Below are positions 59,965-64,000 of a stretch of 64,000 nt of DNA, piece by piece. The number at the start of each line of letters is the position of its first letter. The first letter of the stretch is position 1. Source of the stretch: Sphaerisporangium melleum (GTDB lineage Bacteria > Actinomycetota > Actinomycetes > Streptosporangiales > Streptosporangiaceae); assembly GCF_014646695.1 (NCBI RefSeq), contig NZ_BMNT01000017.1:116739-180738 (forward strand), given 5' to 3'. A program made the position numbers and the translations under genes. The notes beneath the pieces were generated by a model. That model worked only from the letters and a program-made list of their open reading frames with translations. It had not been told where the DNA came from and made no database searches.

Positions 59965-61317
59965 TCAGCGCCCGCCGGTGCGCGGCGGTTCGAGGGCGCG
60001 GGCGCGCAGTGCTATCTCCAGCTCGAAACGGTCGTCGGGTGAGCCGAGCTGGTCGCCGAACAGCTCCATCGCCTGGCGCAGCCGGTAGCGCACGGTCTGC
60101 GGATGCACGTGCAGGCGTGCGGCCACCTCGTTGGCGTTGTGCCCGCACTGCAGCCAGGCCAGGAGCGTCTCGGCGACCCGGTCGCGCTGTCCCGCGCGCA
60201 GCCCGCGCAGCGGCGCCAGCCGCGTACGGCGGATGATCCGGACCAGCGCCTCGTCCTTGCAGACGACCATCGTGGCGAGGTGGTCGGCGCAGCGCACCAC
60301 GGCGGGGGCCGATCTGCCCGCGCCCGTCTCCCTGCCGGACGGCAGCAGCCCGCGCCGGGTCAGGTCCAGCGCCTCACGGGCCAGCCTGAGCGACTGCGCG
60401 GCCTCCCGTACCGGCACCGGCGGGCCGAGGACGACCACCCAGTCGCGCAGCGCGCGGTCCAGCAGCGCCGTCCTGCCGGGCGCCTCGGGGTCGGGCAGGA
60501 CCAGGAACGGGTCGGGCCGGTCGAGGGCGGCCAGCACGTCCGGCGGCAACGCCGGCCTGGCCACCCCGCCCACGGTGCCGTTCACCGGCCCCGCCGTACG
60601 GGCCACCGCCGCGGAAGCGGAGGCGAGTCCCAGGACGGACGGGGGCATGGCAGGGTGGCCGGGTGGCTCGCGGTCGCCGAACGCGGCCGCGAGCGGGCGG
60701 GCCGCCAGCGCGACCCCGGCCACCGAGCGCGGCATGGTCCAGCCGGCCGCCCGGGCCAGGTCCTCGACGGCCCGCAGGTCGGCGGGCGGGCCTGCGACGA
60801 GCAGGTCCAGCAGGCGACGGCGCCGCAGCTCCAGCTCTCCGGCGACCTTGATCTGCGCCTCGGCGTAGCCCTCGGCCGCCGCGGCGGCGATCTCGTCCAG
60901 ATAGACCAGGATCGCCTCGCCCACCGCGCACAGGCGTTCGCGGGACAGATCCAGCGTCTCGGACGCCAGGGCCAGCCGCCGCCAGGCCACCCGCGCGCAG
61001 ATCCGCAACGCGGCCTGGAGGGAGTCCAGGGGACGGCCCTCGCTCGCCTCTCCCCTGCCGATCGCCCGGTAGACCTCCGGCGCCCTGCCCTGCTCGTCGC
61101 CGTCGCCGGCGATCCGGGCGAGGAACAGCCGCAGCGCCTCCTCGACCGCGCGGCGCACGGCCTTGACGTACTTCTCGTCGCCGGGCCGGGAGTACTCGGG
61201 AACACCGGCCCGGATCTCGCCGATCATCTCCTCGGTCAGCTCGGCGAGATGGGCGCGCAGGACGTCCGCGAACTCGCGGGGCACCTGAGGTGTCGCCGGG
61301 ACCCCGTACGCGCTCAC
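59965..61317 (-). CDS. PucR/CdaR-type transcriptional regulator
   Basis: This 450-residue regulator starts at GTG 61317. The N-terminal half is a helical RsbT-like/DUF bundle (EFADVLRAHLAELTEEMIGE, RPLDSLQAALRICARVAWRR). The middle is a degenerate GGDEF-like segment. The C-terminus is the HTH_30 domain (ETLLAWLQCGHNANEVAARL, then HVHPQTVRYRLRQAMELFGD). The inducer and targets are unknown. It is a separate lineage from the 570-residue PucR of this window, lacking the N-terminal PucR domain. Confidence 0.92.
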   Translation of the reverse strand: MSAYGVPATPQVPREFADVLRAHLAELTEEMIGEIRAGVPEYSRPGDEKYVKAVRRAVEEALRLFLARIAGDGDEQGRAPEVYRAIGRGEASEGRPLDSLQAALRICARVAWRRLALASETLDLSRERLCAVGEAILVYLDEIAAAAAEGYAEAQIKVAGELELRRRRLLDLLVAGPPADLRAVEDLARAAGWTMPRSVAGVALAARPLAAAFGDREPPGHPAMPPSVLGLASASAAVARTAGPVNGTVGGVARPALPPDVLAALDRPDPFLVLPDPEAPGRTALLDRALRDWVVVLGPPVPVREAAQSLRLAREALDLTRRGLLPSGRETGAGRSAPAVVRCADHLATMVVCKDEALVRIIRRTRLAPLRGLRAGQRDRVAETLLAWLQCGHNANEVAARLHVHPQTVRYRLRQAMELFGDQLGSPDDRFELEIALRARALEPPRTGGR

Positions 61318-61561
61318 CCGCGTCGCCGGGCGGCACCCACCCGAGCCTCGACAGCGCTCACCTTCTGCACCTCTCGGTCCGGCGAGGATCCTTGGCTCCG
61401 CCGGCCGGGCCGGCGGCTCCAGTGATCCGGACGTTACTCCACGATCACCACATTGCTATACGTCTAGCGTCATTTCGCATAGGTGGTTTTCGTACCGAGA
61501 TGACAGTCTCACCGCGGGCCGGTCAACGACGTGAACGCACGGGCGGCGCGACCTGAAGCCG

Positions 61562-61990
61562 TCAGGCCAGGTAGGCGCGGGCCTGCTCGACGAGGTCGAT
61601 GCCGAGGCTGACCCTGACCATGGCCCAGACGACGACGGCGGCGCAGACCAGGGTGACGGCGCCGACCAGGATGCGGATCGGCCAGCTCTGCCGCTTGAGC
61701 CAGTCGGTCCAGTCGGCGAGCGTGCGCTTGGCGAACTGCAGCAGCCGGTGCGCCCAGTCGAACTCGGTCGCCAGAACGGCGAGGCCGGCGAAGACGATCA
61801 GCCAGCCCGGGCCGGGCAGCGGCACCAGCAGCAGGCCGCCGATCACCAGGGCGGCGCCCACCACGCCGATGACGATCTTCAGAGTGAGCCGGCCGGTGCG
61901 GGTGGAGCGCACCCCGTCGAGCCAGCCCATGAAACCTTCACGTTTCGCGGTCTGCACCGCGTCGCCGCTCGGCTCGTCGGTTACGGCCAC
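61562..61990 (-). CDS. TIGR02611-family membrane protein
   Basis: This 142-residue protein starts at GTG 61990, five bases after AGGGGGGGAC. The family core is GRLTLKIVIGVVGAALVIGG followed by LLLVPLPGPGWLIVFAGLAV (PGPGW hallmark), then FDWAHRLLQFAKRTLADWTD and a second membrane helix WPIRILVGAVTLVCAAVVVW. The family is restricted to actinobacteria and has no assigned function. It is a single gene. Confidence 0.9.
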   Translation of the reverse strand: MAVTDEPSGDAVQTAKREGFMGWLDGVRSTRTGRLTLKIVIGVVGAALVIGGLLLVPLPGPGWLIVFAGLAVLATEFDWAHRLLQFAKRTLADWTDWLKRQSWPIRILVGAVTLVCAAVVVWAMVRVSLGIDLVEQARAYLA

Positions 61991-62346
61991 CCGTCCCCCC
62001 CTGTCCGGCCCGCTCATGTGTCCAGAATAGGTGCGATCCTCCACCGGCCGCCTCATCCGCAGGTAGAACTCGCCGTCCGACCGCGGGCGGAGCCGACCCC
62101 GAGCCGCCCCTGAGCCCGACCGGCGTTTCGGTCACGCCATGCCCTGGCCGGGGACGGTCCGATGCGCACGGGCCGGCGCGGGCCGAAGGCGTTGGGCCTT
62201 CTCAAACCGCGGGCGGCCGGGTTACAAGAACGCTGGACGTCGCGGATCTCCGCGCCGCTCCGTTCCCTCGCCCGGGCGCCGGCACCTGGCATCCGCCGCC
62301 GGCGCCGCGACGCGAGCCGCCGACCTGACCCGGACGGAAGGACGAC

Positions 62347-63453
62347 ATGACCCTGTTACGCACCGCCCTGTCACGACTGCTCACCGTGATCGTGATGGTC
62401 GCCGCAGGCCTGGCCTGGACGACGGCCGGCGCCCAAGCGGCCGTACCCGACCGCTGGGGCTTCGCCCTGGTCGACATCTCCTCGGGGCTGCCCGACCTCA
62501 CCCACCAGGCCGGAAGCTGGCCCGCCGGCCAGAACGTCACGGTGACCCCGGGCTCGACCGGACAGGTCTACGTGCGCTTCCCCGCGATCGGCGTCTCCCC
62601 TGAGCGCCAGAACAACGGGGTGCCCCACGTCACCGCGATCGCCGACGGCCCGCAGTACTGCCAGGTGCAGAAGTACGGCGTTTCGGGCTCCGACCTGCTC
62701 GTCGCGGTCCAGTGCTACCACTACAGCGGCCGGCCGATCTTCACGCCGTTCTCCATCACCTTCGCCTCCAGTACGGGCACCCTGACCCCGCCCGGGGCGT
62801 TCGGCTACGTGTACTGGACCGGCGCCGCGATCGGTTCGACGTACAACTCCGCCGGGAACCTCAACGTCGTCAGCCCGTCCATCACCCCGGGCGTGTGGAC
62901 CGTCGACCTGCCGGGGATCGGCCCCTCGACCACCGCGGGCAACATCCAGGTGACCGCCGTGGACTCCCAGCGGCCCGCCCACTGCAAGGCGTCGGCGTGG
63001 TCGCCGACCTGGAGCGGGCAGAAGATCCAGGTGCGGTGCTTCGACGCGGCCGACGCGCCGCTGTCGACCGGGTGGACCCTGACCTACCACCACGAGCGTG
63101 CCATCACCGGTGGGGCGGTCCCGCCGAGGTACTTCGCCTACACCTTCGACAACGTCCCCGGCAACCCCGGGCCGTACTCGCCGGTGCCGCCCGGCGTGAG
63201 CTACAACTCGGTGGGCTCCTACAACGAGATCCAGACCGCCGGCACCGGGCTGCGCCTGGTCACCTTCCACAAGGTCGGTGTGCTGCCCGACGACGTGCAG
63301 GTCACCGCGTTCGGCTCCGGGCCGGCGTTCTGCAACCTGCTGGCGCCCTGGACCACGTACGGCAACGAGGCGATCGTGCGTGACGTGGCGTGCTACAAGG
63401 GCGGGACGCGGCAGGAGTCGGCCTCGATGGTCACCTACGTCTCCGCGCGCTGA
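62347..63453 (+). CDS. Secreted protein with three internal repeats
   Basis: This 368-residue precursor has a Sec signal of about 32 residues ending AGAQA. The mature chain holds three related units of about 110 residues. Each begins like VPDRWGFALVDISSG, GAFGYVYWTGAAIGSTYNSA or RYFAYTFDNVPGNPGPYSPV. Each ends with VTAxxxGP-x-x-C followed about 17-20 residues later by a second Cys (QCYHYSGRP, RCFDAADAP, ACYKGGTRQ) and a TYxS-like strand. Repeated Cys pairs point to one disulfide per unit. No family is recognised. ATG 62347 follows GGAAGGACG. It is probably an extracellular structural or binding protein. Confidence 0.8.
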   Translation: MTLLRTALSRLLTVIVMVAAGLAWTTAGAQAAVPDRWGFALVDISSGLPDLTHQAGSWPAGQNVTVTPGSTGQVYVRFPAIGVSPERQNNGVPHVTAIADGPQYCQVQKYGVSGSDLLVAVQCYHYSGRPIFTPFSITFASSTGTLTPPGAFGYVYWTGAAIGSTYNSAGNLNVVSPSITPGVWTVDLPGIGPSTTAGNIQVTAVDSQRPAHCKASAWSPTWSGQKIQVRCFDAADAPLSTGWTLTYHHERAITGGAVPPRYFAYTFDNVPGNPGPYSPVPPGVSYNSVGSYNEIQTAGTGLRLVTFHKVGVLPDDVQVTAFGSGPAFCNLLAPWTTYGNEAIVRDVACYKGGTRQESASMVTYVSAR

Positions 63454-63475
63454 CCTGCCCGGCTCCCGGCGATGA

Positions 63476-63515
63476 GAAAGGGCCCGGCGCCGTGTCCGGC
63501 GCCGGGCCCCCTTTC
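63476..63515. terminator. Hairpin between convergent repeat-protein and CBM2 genes
   Basis: gaaagggcccggcgcc (63476-63491) pairs with ggcgccggg (63498-63506) and ccctttc (63509-63515), with two bulged bases and a 6-base loop. It lies between stops at 63453 and 63530 and ends in CTTTC, giving a weak T-run. Confidence 0.75.
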
Positions 63516-63529
63516 GCTCACCGGTCCGG

Positions 63530-64000
63530 TCAGCCCACCGTGCAGGTGACCGGGGACGGGACGGAGTTGGCCGAGCCGTAGGACGCGCCGAAGCCGAAGC
63601 CGGTGGAGGCGCCGGCCGCGAGGTTGCCGTTGTAGTTCACGTTCTTCACCGTGACGTTCGCCCCGCTCTGGGTGAGGGTGCCGTTCCAGAGCTGGCTGAT
63701 GGTCTGGCCGTTGGCGAAGGTCCACTTCACCGTCCAGCCGGTGATCGCCGCCGTGCCGGTGTTCTTGACCGTGACCTCGCCCTGGAAGCCGCCCGGCCAG
63801 GAGTTGGTGATCGCGTAGGTCGCGGTGCAGCCGCCGTTCCCGCTACCAGAGGTCGTGGTGAAGGTGACCGGGTTGCTGGCCTGCGAGCTGTTGCCCGCCG
63901 CGTCCCGCGCCACCACATAGAAGGTGTACGACGTACTCGCCGACAACCCGGTCAGCGCCTGCGACGTACCACTCGCCGTGGCCACCTTCACATCCGTGGC
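63530..64000 (-). CDS. C-terminal FN3 + CBM2 portion of a secreted carbohydrate-active enzyme (runs off right edge)
   Basis: Only the last 156 residues are inside the window; the N-terminal catalytic part lies beyond 64000. The first visible 50 residues are the end of a fibronectin type III module (LTGLSASTSYTFYVVARDAA, GNSSQASNPVTFTTTSG). A Gly/Ser linker and a family 2 carbohydrate-binding module follow: CTATYAITNSWPGGFQGEVT, WTVKWTFANGQTISQLWNGT and ASTGFGFGASYGSANSVPSP, with the typical terminal Cys pair and surface Trp. CBM2 binds cellulose or xylan, so a cellulase, xylanase or LPMO is likely upstream. Confidence 0.9.
   Translation of the reverse strand, partial: ATDVKVATASGTSQALTGLSASTSYTFYVVARDAAGNSSQASNPVTFTTTSGSGNGGCTATYAITNSWPGGFQGEVTVKNTGTAAITGWTVKWTFANGQTISQLWNGTLTQSGANVTVKNVNYNGNLAAGASTGFGFGASYGSANSVPSPVTCTVG

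Overview
The window is very GC-rich and carries families typical of filamentous actinomycetes: a conservon (cvnABCD), WhiJ-type XRE/DUF397 pairs, a PASTA-less receptor Ser/Thr kinase, a DUF574-type SAM methyltransferase, an excalibur protein, a terpenoid cluster and PucR regulators. A member of the Streptosporangiales is my best guess, by inference only. No tRNA, rRNA, CRISPR array, transposase or phage module was seen. The gene set looks chromosomal.

Region 1-10.6 kb: a partial GAF protein, an XRE/DUF397 pair, a large membrane-anchored type-1 periplasmic-binding-like protein, a short histidine-kinase-type ATPase fragment, and a copper module (CopC followed by a CopD-CtaG fusion). An XRE-TPR regulator (9139-10434) is transcribed divergently from a 43-codon gene (10489-10620) with a TTG start. 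That small gene encodes a classic export signal followed by a 15-residue tail ending in Cys-Cys. The pair resembles an RRNPP peptide/receptor quorum-sensing cassette and is the most novel element here.

Region 10.6-27.2 kb: a PucR regulator divergent from a lone xanthine-dehydrogenase molybdopterin subunit; a SecDF-P1-head/excalibur surface protein; alanine dehydrogenase; a divergent DUF3105/DUF305 pair; a DUF6421-SDR-threonine aldolase operon; and a membrane pseudo-protease with a C-terminal zinc ribbon, translationally coupled to a Ser/Thr kinase.

Region 27.3-32.4 kb: a cobalamin region. A cobalamin riboswitch precedes a substrate-binding lipoprotein, a permease and an ATPase. The cobinamide amidohydrolase CbiZ ends tail-to-tail against the ATPase gene. 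A Gfo/Idh/MocA oxidoreductase follows.

Region 32.8-41.4 kb: a three-gene, stop/start-overlapping diterpenoid cassette (P450, class I terpene synthase, class II cyclase with DSDTT instead of DxDD), followed about 200 bp downstream by a complete conservon. AT-richer spacers flank the cassette.

Region 41.5-51.0 kb: an SDR, a DUF302-like protein and two WhiJ-type cassettes. Each has DUF397 + XRE on one strand and a divergent RsbW-like ATPase on the other. The first contains a perfect 54-bp palindrome in its divergent spacer. An HD hydrolase, a histidine phosphatase and a luciferase-like oxidoreductase lie between them.

Region 51.2-64 kb: a helicase-associated protein, a penicillin-acylase-family hydrolase, a SAM methyltransferase, a DUF1349 protein, an orphan GroES-like protein, a secreted lipase, a second PucR-type regulator, a TIGR02611 membrane protein, a secreted protein with three internal repeats, and the FN3-CBM2 tail of a secreted enzyme cut by the window edge. 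Several gene ends are marked by strong hairpins without U-tracts, mostly between convergent genes.
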